Assembly (NCBI GenBank): GCA_009760855.2
Contig: WPIO01000014.1
Coordinates: 3,714,501 to 3,778,500 of the forward strand
Direction of reading: 5' to 3'
DNA length: 64,000 nucleotides
Origin: Cristatella mucedo
Taxonomy: Eukaryota > Bryozoa > Phylactolaemata > Cristatellidae
Shown here: piece by piece, positions 34,401 to 43,179 of the stretch
Numbering within the stretch: the stretch's first letter is position 1
Layout of the letters: the number at the start of each line of letters is the position of its first letter
Notes under the pieces: generated by a model
Seen by the model: only the letters and a program-made list of their open reading frames with translations
What the model was told of the DNA's origin: nothing
The model's database searches: none
Translations under genes and position numbers: made by a program

Positions 34401-34724
34401 AAGGTCCGCGTCGGCAATGAATAAAGTCGACAGTGTAAACGTAGCTTAAGAAGAACCTTTGGATCCGACACATTCCGAGGCTGAACGGTACCCTATTCGA
34501 AAGAAACGTGGGAACGCGATAAATACTACCGAGCGGCACCCCCTACTCAATCGCGGCTGGCTGGCGTAGTAAACAAAACTGTACTCACATGAAAAGAATG
34601 CAAACGCTCCAGAGTCATAGTTCTTGAATTCTGAGCAGAACATGGGCCCCGCCAGCAAGCCGACAAGTACTCCTATACTAGCAAGAGTGATGCGGCAGAC
34701 TAGGTTGCCCTTGCTGGGAGCCAT
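16204..34724 (-). CDS. SLC48A1: HRG1/SLC48A1-like heme transporter gene, three exons
   Basis: HRG1 proteins are small four-TM transporters that move heme across endosomal/lysosomal or plasma membranes. The exons are 34724-34589, 19482-19282 and 16339-16204, with GTGAGT and GTAGGT donors and TTTTAG and CCCAG acceptors, all in phase 1. The joined product is about 157 residues against 146 in human. It begins MAPS as the human protein does. Its YVHV motif places His at position 56, the TM2 His of human HRG1 (THV). The second exon matches the KGLRGF...CTFLVL region ([16 protein letters not shown]). The third gives WKMWAFAF against the family's FKWAF. The third exon needs one extra T in a T5 run. 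Intron 1 is 15.1 kb. Confidence 0.7.
16420..17180. other. Intron 2 of the heme-transporter gene, no other feature
   Basis: I see no coding or repeat signature here. It is ordinary mixed sequence with short pyrimidine tracts. Confidence 0.3.
17190..18650 (+). mobile_element. LINE fragments, heavily decayed, plus
   Basis: At 17430-17600 a degraded RT core reads [12 protein letters not shown]...[12 protein letters not shown], homologous to the [19 protein letters not shown] block. A second piece at 18290-18640 resembles the LINE-B C-terminus (ACAGAAGCTTCTGCTCTGCAG and the Ser/Cys-rich end). Confidence 0.5.
18840..19010. repeat. GT/GC-rich alternating purine-pyrimidine tract
   Basis: Imperfect TG/CG/CA alternation (GTGCGCGTGTGTGAGTGCGCG and similar). 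It is a low-complexity tract with Z-DNA-like character. Open frames across it on both strands are artefacts of the repeat. Confidence 0.6.
19282..19482 (-). CDS. SLC48A1: SLC48A1-like exon 2
   Basis: 201 bases. The acceptor TTTATATTTTAG lies at 19494-19483 and the donor GTAGGT begins at 19281. Joined to exon 1 it reads [18 protein letters not shown], then [11 protein letters not shown] and [13 protein letters not shown]: two TM segments around the cytosolic loop typical of HRG1. It carries the His-56 equivalent. Confidence 0.7.
20150..20800 (+). mobile_element. LINE-A-like thumb/C-terminal fragment, decayed, plus
   Basis: Complementary landmarks to better copies: TCCAAAGTGACCTTTCACTAGAC (20249), TCCAAGTTGGTCCATGCACTTGTGACATCC (20359), then CATAAAGCCTGGAGCTCACTCC (20730). 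Many stops. It lies in intron 1 of the heme-transporter gene. Confidence 0.55.
21648..21826 (-). mobile_element. SINE-1, minus
   Basis: Starts with an AAATAAATAAAT tail, then the complement of the shared body and tRNA-like head (box B complement GGAATCGAACC). Confidence 0.75.
21934..22190. repeat. Compound (CA)n/(CTCA)n microsatellite
   Basis: CA repeats flank a nearly perfect CTCA tetranucleotide block at about 22052-22151. Both CA arms are interrupted by ACTC units. The His/Thr/Leu-Ser open frames here are repeat artefacts. Confidence 0.95.
22388..22520. repeat. (AT)n-(TATG)n-(TG)n microsatellite
   Basis: AT dinucleotides interrupted by CATATATG, then TATG and TG units. It is a fully alternating purine-pyrimidine tract of about 130 bases. 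Confidence 0.95.
22985..23060 (-). mobile_element. LINE-A/SINE-2 tail remnant, minus
   Basis: ACAATAATAA tail followed by the complement of the terminal hairpin (GACCTTAGAAAACTTAATCTC...CCAGGTGCTGTAAA). Confidence 0.45.
23620..24420 (-). mobile_element. LINE-A 3' half, minus, split by SINE-1
   Basis: Starts with AATATTAATAATAATTC and the terminal hairpin. Then come the complement of the 3' UTR and C-terminal coding end, and an RT piece reading [25 protein letters not shown]-1 copy sits at 24231-24397, with LINE sequence (AATCACATCGGCAA) resuming beyond it. Confidence 0.7.
24231..24397 (+). mobile_element. SINE-1, plus, nested in LINE-A
   Basis: Well-preserved head (GTGAGCCGTGATGGCACACTAGG; GGTTCGATTCC) and body ending CTGTCGCTATACAAAAAGAGG. 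It inserted into the LINE-A RT region. Confidence 0.8.
24421..25275 (+). mobile_element. LINE endonuclease end and EN-RT linker, plus
   Basis: Reads [12 protein letters not shown] at the start, as in AP-endonuclease LINEs. Then a decayed C-terminal EN region and a linker with [35 protein letters not shown] and [14 protein letters not shown] related linker occurs at 58195-58400. It is truncated before the RT domain and abuts an opposite LINE-A tail. Confidence 0.6.
25276..25436 (-). mobile_element. LINE-A 3' end, minus (left part, split by LTR element)
   Basis: AATAACAATAATAATAATAA tail, terminal hairpin complement and 3' UTR up to GGGGTGAC. The continuation (ACATGCACAGGG) is found at 28388, beyond the LTR element. 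Confidence 0.75.
25437..25772 (+). repeat. 5' LTR
   Basis: Contains repeated GGGCGGTTGGCTCGG units, an AATAAAGATTTGAG poly(A)-type signal near 25666 and ends ...GACACAGTAACATAATA. It is about 50 bases longer than the 3' LTR because of extra internal repeat units. Primer-binding-like sequence (ATTGGCAGCAGAG) follows. Confidence 0.75.
25774..26735 (+). pseudogene. gag: gag of the LTR element (frame change, zinc knuckle)
   Basis: Nucleocapsid/matrix-type polyprotein. The first segment (to TGA 26239) has the gypsy gag core: [44 protein letters not shown] and LNGLPDSV. The +1 neighbouring frame continues with a coiled coil ([16 protein letters not shown]) and a perfect CX2CX4HX4C knuckle ([14 protein letters not shown]) at about 26506-26547. 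No ATG opens the first frame. Confidence 0.65.
26690..27183 (+). pseudogene. pol: Protease and pre-integrase remains of the LTR element
   Basis: Retropepsin C-terminal half is readable as [16 protein letters not shown] then MILGTDFL. The active-site part is reduced to a GDSGS-like stretch in another frame near 26700. The following frame ([10 protein letters not shown]...[18 protein letters not shown]) is the segment normally after RNase H, so RT and RNase H have been lost. Confidence 0.5.
27184..27244 (+). mobile_element. 5'-truncated SINE-2/LINE-A tail insertion with 7-bp TSD
   Basis: A 61-base tail (GAATAGAGATTTAAGTTCTC, then the ATT-type end) interrupts the pol frame. It is bounded by TAGACGC at 27177-27183 and TAGACGC at 27245-27251, an exact 7-bp target duplication. 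The pol reading resumes on the other side. Confidence 0.75.
27252..28023 (+). pseudogene. pol: Integrase HHCC and C-terminal remains of the LTR element
   Basis: Reads [23 protein letters not shown] and CRSCQVC, the zinc-binding N-terminal domain of gypsy integrases. After a deletion of the catalytic core comes [10 protein letters not shown]-type sequence and [11 protein letters not shown] from the C-terminal domain. Several frame changes. Confidence 0.6.
28100..28387 (+). repeat. 3' LTR
   Basis: Homologous to the 5' LTR along its whole length, with AATAAAGATTTGAG near 28281 and the same ACACAGTAACATAA end. Confidence 0.75.
28388..28790 (-). mobile_element. LINE-A 3' end, minus (right part)
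   Basis: Continues the copy broken at 25436. Complement of the C-terminal coding end with [33 protein letters not shown] and [14 protein letters not shown]. It runs head to head into the next LINE copy. Confidence 0.75.
28796..30655 (+). mobile_element. LINE-A, RT to 3' tail, plus (decayed)
   Basis: Readable pieces in order: [66 protein letters not shown]; [17 protein letters not shown]; GFHFYADGI, where the YADD box is altered to YADG; the thumb; and a C-terminal domain with [12 protein letters not shown]. It ends with the hairpin GTGCCTAGAAAGAGATTGAG and TTATTATTG tail. A small local duplication lies near 29610-29640. Confidence 0.75.
30900..31445 (+). mobile_element. LINE-A-like C-terminal fragment, very decayed, plus
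   Basis: Matches better copies at TTGGTGCAAAACTCTGCAG (30951), CCGACCAGCACTG, GCAAAGCCTGGAACTCAT (31203) and a hairpin-like AATGAGATTTAGTTATCTTACCG with TTATATTATTATG end. Confidence 0.5.
32075..33568 (+). mobile_element. LINE-A, best-preserved RT and 3' end, plus
   Basis: 5'-truncated copy beginning with [19 protein letters not shown]. An open stretch at 32123-32602 has [16 protein letters not shown] (motif A), [17 protein letters not shown] (motif B) and [15 protein letters not shown] (motif C with intact YADD). After frame changes near a 13-A run (32632-32647) come the thumb, [16 protein letters not shown], and the C-terminal [10 protein letters not shown]...[14 protein letters not shown]. 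The 3' UTR, terminal hairpin and ATT tail are complete. Confidence 0.85.
33593..34445. mobile_element. Non-autonomous DNA transposon with TTAA target duplication
   Basis: The ends are inverted repeats: left GCTGCGTTTACTCTATCGAC, right complement GCTACGTTTACACTGTCGAC. TTAA flanks both sides (33589-33592 and 34446-34449). The 853-base interior holds no transposase and contains a LINE-A/SINE-2-type tail at about 34180-34290. TTAA duplications are used by piggyBac and some Sola elements. The TIR starts GCTGCG rather than CCC, so the superfamily is open. Confidence 0.7.
34589..34724 (-). CDS. SLC48A1: SLC48A1-like exon 1 with start codon
   Basis: ATG 34724 opens [10 protein letters not shown], a first TM segment ([15 protein letters not shown]), then a short loop and the start of TM2. 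The donor CAT|GTGAGT lies at 34588. 45 codons plus one base, so phase 1, matching exon 2. It lies at the edge of the CpG-richer sequence upstream. Confidence 0.65.
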
Positions 34725-34819
34725 TGTATTGCGCAACCACGTGATTTGATTGCCCGTGGTCACGCCTCCCGACGTCTTGAGCTACTCCCAGCTGGATTGA
34801 TTGATGATTAAAATGAGAA

Positions 34820-35290
34820 CCGGTTCGTCCGTAGGCAGTGCAAAACTTAGCAGCTAAGCTTGAATGTCTCGAAACACTTATCGCTGACGTGCTACGACTA
34901 CCTATCAGTCCTTCAAGGTTCTGTCGCTCATTTTCCTTGCCCTAGCTTACCTATCTTATCGGTACTTAATCGTAGCTCTTATTAGTACCACTCGTTCCTT
35001 TGACTCCGGTCGATTAGCTGCGGCTCTAATAAACCTCAAATGCTCGGGAGACATTGCCTTCAGTTGAAGTTCCTAAAGCTTGGACCAAAAGCTACCGACT
35101 GACATCGCGACCTCCCTCTGATTAGACAAAATTTACAAGAAAGCTTTACTGCCTTCTCACAGCCTTTGCTAAGTCCTTGTGAAATGTCTCTCTTGCGTTC
35201 GTGCTGAACTTGTGTGCGTTATCATTAATCTATATTGCACCCTATGAGAAATAACTCTCTTCCTTGGCACTTTTGATGAGAGGAAAGTGT
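34820..35290 (+). mobile_element. LINE-A-like fragment, very decayed, plus
   Basis: Residual matches: GTGCAAAACTTAGCAGCTAAGCTTG, TCAAGGTTCTGTCGCTCATTTTC and an end with GAGAAATAACTCTCTTCC. It lies just upstream of the heme-transporter start. Confidence 0.45.
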
Positions 35291-36035
35291 TAGGGGTGCC
35301 AGAAGTACGCTATCTCTTCGTTACTTCGGAACTCGGCGAAGTCGCGTTGGCCGTGCTTGATGTGTTGTAGCTGCATCTGTCCTGGTAACGCCTTTTGGGC
35401 GGTTTCTCCCAGTCTCGTGCGGTTGATGGATGAAGGATGGTTCTTACTTGGTGACTCTCTTGACTTTCTCTACACGGTAATGTCTACGTCTTCGCAGCGC
35501 TAGCTCTGTTATTGGGTTAGGGTAGTGCGGTTTCGAGATAGGCCGGTGCTCGACCGCTGCAAGCTGACTCGCCCTTGACGTGATGTAGCCCGCCAATGGC
35601 CGGAAGGAAGGGGGCGAGCGGATCGGCAACAGCAGTTGGAACGTGGACATAGTGTAGTTTGTTCGCACAGCAGAGAGCCAGCCGATGCCCAACTCCGACA
35701 GTTTATTACCAACGCACGGAGCAGAAGAGCACACGGCTCCCTTCGGCCCCTACTCTCACTCTCCTCTCTTCCTCGACCCTGACTGTCCCTTGGCCGACCC
35801 CGATGGTGAATCCACCATCTGTTCACCAGCGGGTTATCGGCTTGTGTCAACGCCTCATTAGAAGCTGACCACAGCTGTGCACAGGCCCCTCTCGGGGATG
35901 CTCCCACCAGCTGTTGAGGAAAGAAGCGGTACCAGCCCGCATGCAATCGAACTACACATAGGACGGTACGGACGGTTGCTGTCTACGATGCTAGCGTCAG
36001 CCGAATGCAGGGTTGTTTATACATAGCAAAGTTGC
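35291..36035. other. Spacer upstream of the heme-transporter gene
   Basis: Moderately GC-rich. Overlapping frames of up to 145 residues on minus (35509-35946) have no recognisable domain and are probably chance. Confidence 0.3.
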
Positions 36036-36039
36036 CACG

Positions 36040-36475
36040 ATTGGCTCCTCCATACCTAGCTGAACTGCTGCACCAGTTTCAGCCTCCTCGAGCCCTCGGG
36101 TCCTGTGTGGACAATAAATTAGCTGTTCCATTCCTCTGCTAAGCAGAGACCGTTAGCGACAGAAGCTTTAGCTCTGCAGATCCTAGACTATGGAACTCGC
36201 CTCCACAACTCCCACTCACCGACAACTACTCTCCTGCTGCCGACTATGGCTCATCCTTTTCAGCGGTCCTGAGCTGCTACTTCCATGCTACTCACCACCT
36301 AAACTGTTCTCCTGACTCTGCTATGCTTCTCAATTTCTCTTTTGTTGCATGTGATCAAGTCTGCTGGCTACCGAATGCGTACCGAAAGCCGCTTAGGCTG
36401 TGAGTTCGCTAAAGAAAACTCCGGCGTAACACCCACATAGTCTTTGTGGCTTTGTGGAGTTACAGATGGAGATAT
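36040..36475 (+). mobile_element. LINE-B 3' end, plus
   Basis: Aligns with 11640-12070: CCATACCTAGCTGAACTGCTG, GACAGAAGCTTTAGCTCTGCAG, CTCTCCTGCTGCCGACTATGG, GAAAGCCGCTTAGGC and the GGAGTTACAGATGGAGATA end. Confidence 0.75.
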
Positions 36476-38109
36476 ATTACATCGAAGCCCCACTTGTGTT
36501 TGTGTGTCGTTGCTTCTGTACTGTCAGAGCGTCTAACTTCATGCTACTTCGGCAGGAGATTGTCACTTGGGATATAGAGTCGGTGTCGTTGCTTGCCAAA
36601 GTGGCACCCCACGACGGCAAAATGGACTTGTGTGTCTTCGAGTGTGTGCGTTGACTGGATGCCGTGGCCAAGCTGCACGTTCGGTTGCGAAGCCGGTTCG
36701 AGATGGCGGTCTCGCCGGACTAATGCCCTTATATTTCACCGGCAGAGCTCATGCAGTCTGCGAATTGCTGACGAACGGAGACAAAAGTGGCAAGACTATA
36801 GAAGCTGTGCCTCGCGCTCAGGGCTACGCTTTCGCCCGAGTGCCTCCACGCGCGAGCGTGACATCGCGAGGGTGAGTCGCCGGACGTCTACTTGGCCGAC
36901 CTCGTTCGCTTGGCATCGATTGTCTTCGCTGCCTAGCCACAAGCGGGGGGGGGGGGGGGGGGGGGAGGTACCTGCTTATATCCCGGAGTCTTAGCTGAAA
37001 TGAGCGTTTGCGGCGGGCCTATCCGACGACCTAAAATGGCAGCTGCGGGCAGAGCGCTCGCTTACCGGAGCTGGAGTTTGCCCGTGCTGGTTGAGATGTC
37101 GTATGTCAAGGAACTTTCAATTCTCCTGAGTGGGTCATGCCTCAGCTGTCGCTTTGAGGATCGACGTGCCCAGGCGCGAGGCGACGTGGTGCAGCACAAG
37201 CCAGATGCCCAACTGGGACACCCCGACCGGCCCATTCGAAGCAGGCCGCCGAAGCCGCTTCGCTGGAACTGCGGCGCTCCGAATCGCCCGGCTGCGGTGG
37301 CGCCAACAATTTCGGCGAGCGAGACGATCGAAGAGCGACTAAGGAGAAATGTCAACACGTGCGCGCCAGCTTGTTCCCTCGACTTCGGCGCGGCTACCGT
37401 CGATTGGGTGATAGTGAGTGGCAAGCGCCAAACCGCTCGTTGACGAAGGCTGCTCTAGCACACACTGCTTGCAGCAGTGCTCGCCTCCTCGTGCAGTAAG
37501 CGGTAAGCTGAAGTCTGCTTCCCTATATCAAGACGTCCAAGTCTTAACTTTCACGCGGCCTTTACTATGTACCCCTATAAATAAGCTATGTTCGTCGCTA
37601 AGTTGGTCCAAGCGTCCGTAGGTCGTCGCGAATCCATTGAAATTTATTCGTAGTACCATTACGACGGTGCCGCAACGATGCGTCTCAAAAAGGGAAGAAA
37701 ATTGGCCAGTTCGCATACGTAGCTGCACCATAACATAAATATAATAAAAATTCCTAGGACTATGAACTTCCAAGGGTTTTCCAAATGATGGCTCTGGCAT
37801 TCCAGCAGCTTGAGTGCTCTGCACAACGATCCCCTCCTCCCCCCCCCCCGTTACTGCTGCCAAAAGTGGCGACGGGCGCTTCCCAGCCTCTAGCTCAGAC
37901 CAGCAAGTTGGTACATTAGGAAGGCTGCCAGAGAAAGCGTGACCGACCGGAAGTCGTGCTGGCCTGCCTTTGGTAAACGACGGTCATGCATAAATTGAAT
38001 ATCTGGGATTTTTCACGGATGGGGGACTTATTACATACACTGTAACTAATATAAATCTAAAGATCGTGAGCGCGTCTGAATTTACCTTACACGCAACTCC
38101 CATTCGATC
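36476..38109. other. GC-rich spacer with a G21 run
   Basis: CpG-rich from about 36590 to 37450, with 21 consecutive G at 36945-36965 and a C-run near 37840. Frames of 100-147 residues on both strands (e.g. 37000-37443 plus, 37062-37424 minus) have no recognisable domain. It may hold promoter or non-coding first exons, but nothing specific is visible. Confidence 0.3.
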
Positions 38110-38665
38110 GCGATTCCTTTGCAGCAAATGTAAAGTGCCTAGAAAGAGATTTAATAATAATAATAATAATGGGCTTCATAAAGCGCTCTCAGAGAACTTA
38201 ATCTCTTTCTAGGCGCTTTACATTTTCTGCAAAAGGAAATGCAATTGAATGGTGAGTAACATCATGCTTGATAAACAAACAACATGAATAACATGGTTAG
38301 GGGTGACATGCACAGGGTCAGCATGCAAATGTGGTTAGTGGCAGCATGCACAGTGTCAGCACGCATAAGCACATGAAAGATGAATCATCATAGGGACCCA
38401 CTAAATGCTGTGCTAAATAGGTGTGTTTTTTAAGTTCTTTTTAAATTTGGTCGAGTCAGGGGATGTTGTGACGAAAGTCGGAAGGGAGTTCCAGGCTATG
38501 GGAGTATACGAACTAAATGCACGGTCTCCAAAGGATTTGAGGTTTGTATGAGGTATTGGTAAACTGTTGGATTCCGAAAAGTGGGTGGTACGATGCTTGG
38601 CCTGGTGGGGGAGTACATCTGAGAGATAGGCTGGAGCCAAAGAATGAAGTGACCTAAAAGGTTAA
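38110..38665 (-). mobile_element. LINE-A 3' end, minus, preceded by an opposite tail
   Basis: A short plus-strand tail (GCAGCAAATGTAAAGTGCCT, 38122-38150) abuts a minus copy that starts with AATAATAATAATAAT and runs through the 3' UTR to the [14 protein letters not shown] coding region. The two arms can pair across a ~50-base loop. Confidence 0.7.
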
Positions 38666-40220
38666 GGCAAATAACGGTTCTGGAATGGGGGAAGGTACAT
38701 TTAAAATGGCGTCTATACAATTTTATGGTGCTTCGCTAAAAGTGGTGCCAGTTGTGAATTCGGAAGTGCTTTGTGTGCAAAGTGACTGTGCCAGACAGCT
38801 GGCTTAGGCTGCTTCTCTTTCCAGCAAATTTAAAAGGCACTAAAATATTTGCTGAGCACTGAGAGATGGGTAAACCAAGAAAGAGATCTGCTTTAGCAAG
38901 AATAAATCCGATCAATTGTATTTCACAGTCTACAACCCGGTATCCATCCACAAGAGCACTAACGATTTCCACGCAGTGCTTAGGCCACAACACTAAATAG
39001 CAATTTAAGCCGGAAACGGTGGGACTGAAAAAGCAGATTGGTATCCCTTGGCTGAACGATGATTGTGGCCAAATAGTGCTCAAGGAAGCATATTTGCAAT
39101 AATGAAAAATACTGCTAAAACTGATCCAACCAATAACTATCTAGCTTAGCAAGTGAGCTATTCAACGAGTCTATCGTTAAACAACTGGCTTTCTAAAAAG
39201 CAAAAACAAAGCCATTTGAAATTGGCTAGACAGACACCTCTAACTGAACACTGGCTGACTAGCAAAGCAGTGTGGACTGCTGAGTGCATGTTCACAATTT
39301 TCTATAGTGGGAGCGAATGTGAAGCAGAGTATTAACAAAACGCTATCCAAAATGACACATCCAGAAGAGGTTACAATTCTGGTGTGGAAGAGTGCTAGCA
39401 TGGGGACATTTTACAGCAGGCATAACTGGCTTTCTATGCGGCATAGAACGCATCATAAACAGTTAAATATCGAAAGATTATATTTCGGCATTACCGTGCG
39501 ACAGTTTTGAAAGGGGTTACACAATTGCTCTTTGCAATCCAGCTTGCTTGACCACCTGACTGGCAACACGACTACATTACTAAGTCCCAAAGCACATAGC
39601 TCAGTCAGAGAAAGAAATTGTCCATAACAGCCCGGATCACTCGTAAGTATCCCGACACTACCTGCATTTACGAGGGCCAAGTGTAAGCCCCTACCCGTAC
39701 TCACTTAAAACCTTGTTATGCTCTGGAGCAAATTGAGTGAGTGCCGACTATTCATATAATCTCGGGACATATGTTGCTTGAGGCTCTTCGTAACAGCTGG
39801 TGAGAAATCGTCTCCTCAAATATACTAGAGATAGCGGCATCCAAGCTGACCCACCAATAGGAAGTTTTTCAAAATCTTGACAGAGCTACCTCATATTACC
39901 CTAGGTCACCACCATAGATGCACTGAATGAATGTTCATGCTATGTAAAGCATCCAGAAAGCAGTACAGGAGAGTTTACGCATGAAAGTGCCGCCCTATCT
40001 AGTAAGCACCACGGCTGGCTTAAACTTATGGTGGCACCTGTATACATGCCTACAGTGCATGCATACTCATCGGTTCTCATCTCTCATTTGAGCCCATATT
40101 TAAGCATATTCAAGCTGAAGGAAAATAAATGGCTACAGGTACGTTAGGATATGCAACATGCCTAAAAGCGAGGCATTCTAGCTGCTGCCGTGCTAATGCA
40201 ATGGGAATACCTCCCTGGAT
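38666..40220. other. Spacer without recognised feature
   Basis: No gene or clear repeat is seen on either strand. Open frames are short and unremarkable. Confidence 0.3.
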
Positions 40221-40223
40221 TTA

Positions 40224-41035
40224 TAATAACAATAATAATAATACACTTGATAAAGCGCCCTCAGAGAACTCAAATCTCTTTCTAGGCGCTTTACACTTGC
40301 TGCAAAGGAAACACGATCGAATGCTGAGTGGTATCATCCTTGATAAACAACATGAATAACCTGGTTAGGGGTGACATGAACAGAGTCAGCATACAAGTGT
40401 GGGTAGTGGCATTATGCACAGTGTCAGCATCCATAAACACATAAAGGACGAATCACAGGGACCCACTAAATGCTGTCATAAATAGGTGCGTTTTTAATTT
40501 CTTTTTAAATGCAGTCAAGTCAGGGGATGTCATGACACAAATCGGGAGTGAGTTCCAGGCTATGGTGGCATACGAGTTAAAGTAATGGTCTTCAAAGAAT
40601 TTGAGGCTCGTACGAGGTATGGGTAAACGATTTGATTCCGAAAAGCAGGTGGTACGATGCTTGGCCTGGTGGGGGAATAGATCTGATAGGTAAGCTGGAG
40701 CCAAAGAATGAAGCGACCTAAAAGTGAGGGAGAAAACCTAGAAGTCGATCTGTTGCTTGATGGTAGCCCGTGCAGATCGGCGAGAGTTGGTGTGAGGTCG
40801 CAACTGCGATGTTCAACACAGACAAGCCTGGCTGCAGAGTTTTGCACCAGCTGTAAGCGCCTGATTGCACATGCCGGTAGGCCAGCAAGCAGTAAGTTAC
40901 AGAAGTCAAGACGGGATGTCACAAATGCATGGACCAACTTAGATGTGGTATCCTTATCTAAACAAGCCCGAAGTTTAGCAATATTATGTAGCTGAAAGTA
41001 GGCAGACTTGATTGTGGAGCTGATGTGTCTATGCG
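40224..41035 (-). mobile_element. LINE-A 3' end, minus
   Basis: AATAACAATAATAATAATA tail, hairpin and 3' UTR. Then the complement of the C-terminal coding region and thumb ([18 protein letters not shown]), ending near GATTGTGGAGCTGATGTG. A plus-strand tail remnant follows at 41098-41150. Confidence 0.75.
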
Positions 41036-41150
41036 GAAAAGGTAAAGAGTCTCATACAACGTCGATTTGAGCTTCAAGTGAATGTCGTCTGAGTACTTAC
41101 TACGATTTGAGTTCTCTGAGGGCACTATATCAAATTTTATTATTATTAGC

Positions 41151-43151
41151 TCAAAAATTGTATTCTCTACCCAGGGCTGATTTATAAATTTCATAAAATG
41201 AAATGTTTACTAGTTTTATAAGAAAGTATTAAATATAATTTTTGAAATAGGTTTCCAATTATCCTCCAATACACATATGCTCCATTAACTATGGACTCAA
41301 AGCTTGGCAGTCAGTGGGGTGGGCTGACCGGCTGGGTAGGAGGGGACTCAGGTCCGCCTTCCAAAGCGTATTGGAGCTTTCAGTGATTGTTCACAGTTGT
41401 TCAAATGAAACCTGCATTTACCGCTCGCTATTGAGGACCAGCAAAGTTCCTCAGAAATGAATCGGGAGCAAGAATGAGCCAGGTGAGCAGAATACGAGAA
41501 CATCATTTCCAGACAAAAACGTAAAAAAACAAGCAAAAAAAGATGCCGCTCAGTGCCACACTGGCGAAACTCGACAGAAACTGTAAATACGACAAACTCT
41601 ACAACAGGAAGGGACTGAAGAAGAAGCCCAGAAGCCTCGTGCTTTCAAAGCTTTACTAACGCCTCACTTTCCACAAGGTTAAAAATAGAAAGACTGAGGG
41701 TAAGATTCGAGCACTTTGAGAACCAGGACGCGGTATAGAGTCCGTGCCCGATAGCCGGCCCGGTTCACCAGCTAGGCTGGACTTACCACTAGGTCAGCAT
41801 GTATGGGCCTTGAGCCAGCATGCAATACAACCGTGAAATACTCCCGTGATTTATCACATGCATGAGCTAGCTGGTAATGAAGCTAATATATTTTGCTTAA
41901 TGTCTTAATAGAACTAAATCTCTATCCAGGCACTGTATAGCTCCTGCAAGTGAAGCGATAACCAGGAGTTAATGGATAGTAAGGCAAGCTTGCAGAAGCA
42001 CAATAAAGAACGCTCGCGTCCTTCTGCAAGCCTTTCTTGAGAACTCGCTTTACAAGACGAGTGGGCAGGAGCCAAGCTAGCGAGACGCGCGCCCGCTTGG
42101 TGGGAGCGCACTAATGTCGCTTGTGCATTACACTTCTAATCGTTTTCGTCGCCAGAACAAGTAGGGACCTTGGAAGGAACGCGTCATATCGCATTTCGTT
42201 CTGATGGCTGCCCATCGCCGGCGGGCGAAGCGGCTGGAGAGTTCTCCCCACCTGCTGTAGGTACGATCAGCCCCTCCCTCATACAGTAGTCAAAACAGTA
42301 AGGTTCAAGATGCGGCTTTTCCCGCCCTGCGAACCAACCCTCTGGTTTTTTCAGCTTGAGTCGCTTATCGCATCCTGTGGGAATTAAAAAAGAGCTGGCG
42401 AAATATCGGCTTCTGCTGGCCTCCCTGGATCCACATTCGCTACGGAAGTTGCCCAGCGCGCTTATCAATCTTGCCTCAGGTATTCCGGACACTTTTGCCA
42501 CTCCTTGTACGGACCTTTAGTCGGCGTCGCTTCGTCGGACTTTCCTCTCAGGTAAACCGTCATTACCCCTCTTGCTCCAGACCGAACAGCATGGGGATGG
42601 AGATCCCAGCCAGCTGCTGCTCGAAATGCAGCGCCTGTTAAGCGATCAGGCAACGGACCTCTCGCCGATTCGGATGCTGCGGCGTCTTTTCGGGACCCTC
42701 GGCTGCCAGAGAAGGTCCGGCTTTTGCTCGCCGCGTCCTCTACCCAATCACTTCCGGACTTGCCGAGCTGGCGGAGCGCGTGCTTGGCGAGACCCCTCGA
42801 AGTCGCTGGTGCATTAAGCATTCTCCAAGCAGGCCGGTTTAGATTTTAATTGCTGAAGGATCGACACCCCTTTTTTCCACAATCAAGCGGTTCTTACACC
42901 ACCCCAACTGTTGAATGTTTCGTTCACCACGACACAGAAGGCAGACACGGAGGGGATCAGCAAGTGTGGGTTGGCACAGCGATTGCAGCCGGTCCACGCC
43001 CTTATGGGTTTAAAGGTGGGGAGGGGGCGGAATCAAACCAGCGTCGGACAGCGAGCGAATTAAATCAAGCCTGTCCCACCGGCTGCGGCGGCGCGAGCCT
43101 ACTAAACTTCCGCCCGCGGACCGAGCCATTTTAAGATTTTGAACTGCTACA
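41151..43151. other. Spacer leading into the ADAR promoter region
   Basis: A minus LINE-A tail remnant is at 41897-41960. From about 42000 to 43120 the sequence is GC- and CpG-rich, as expected of a promoter for the ADAR gene. Minus-strand frames at 42184-42821 are not recognisable proteins. Confidence 0.35.
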
Positions 43152-43179
43152 ATGAGTGCTTCAGTGCATCAGGATGGAG
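43152..43179 (+). CDS. ADAR: ADAR exon 1 (putative start)
   Basis: ATG 43152 codes MSASVHQDG plus one base before the donor GGAG|GTGCGC. Phase 1 matches exon 2, and the site lies at the edge of the GC-rich block. It is chosen by position and phase only; a longer or different 5' exon is possible. Confidence 0.4.

Noticed and set aside
37000-37443. 147-residue plus frame and 120-residue minus frame
   Set aside because: They overlap each other in GC-rich DNA, show no recognisable motif and lack convincing splice or promoter context.
42184-42821. Minus-strand frames of 105 and 118 residues upstream of ADAR
   Set aside because: Arg/Ser/Ala-rich with no family resemblance, in a CpG-rich promoter-like block.
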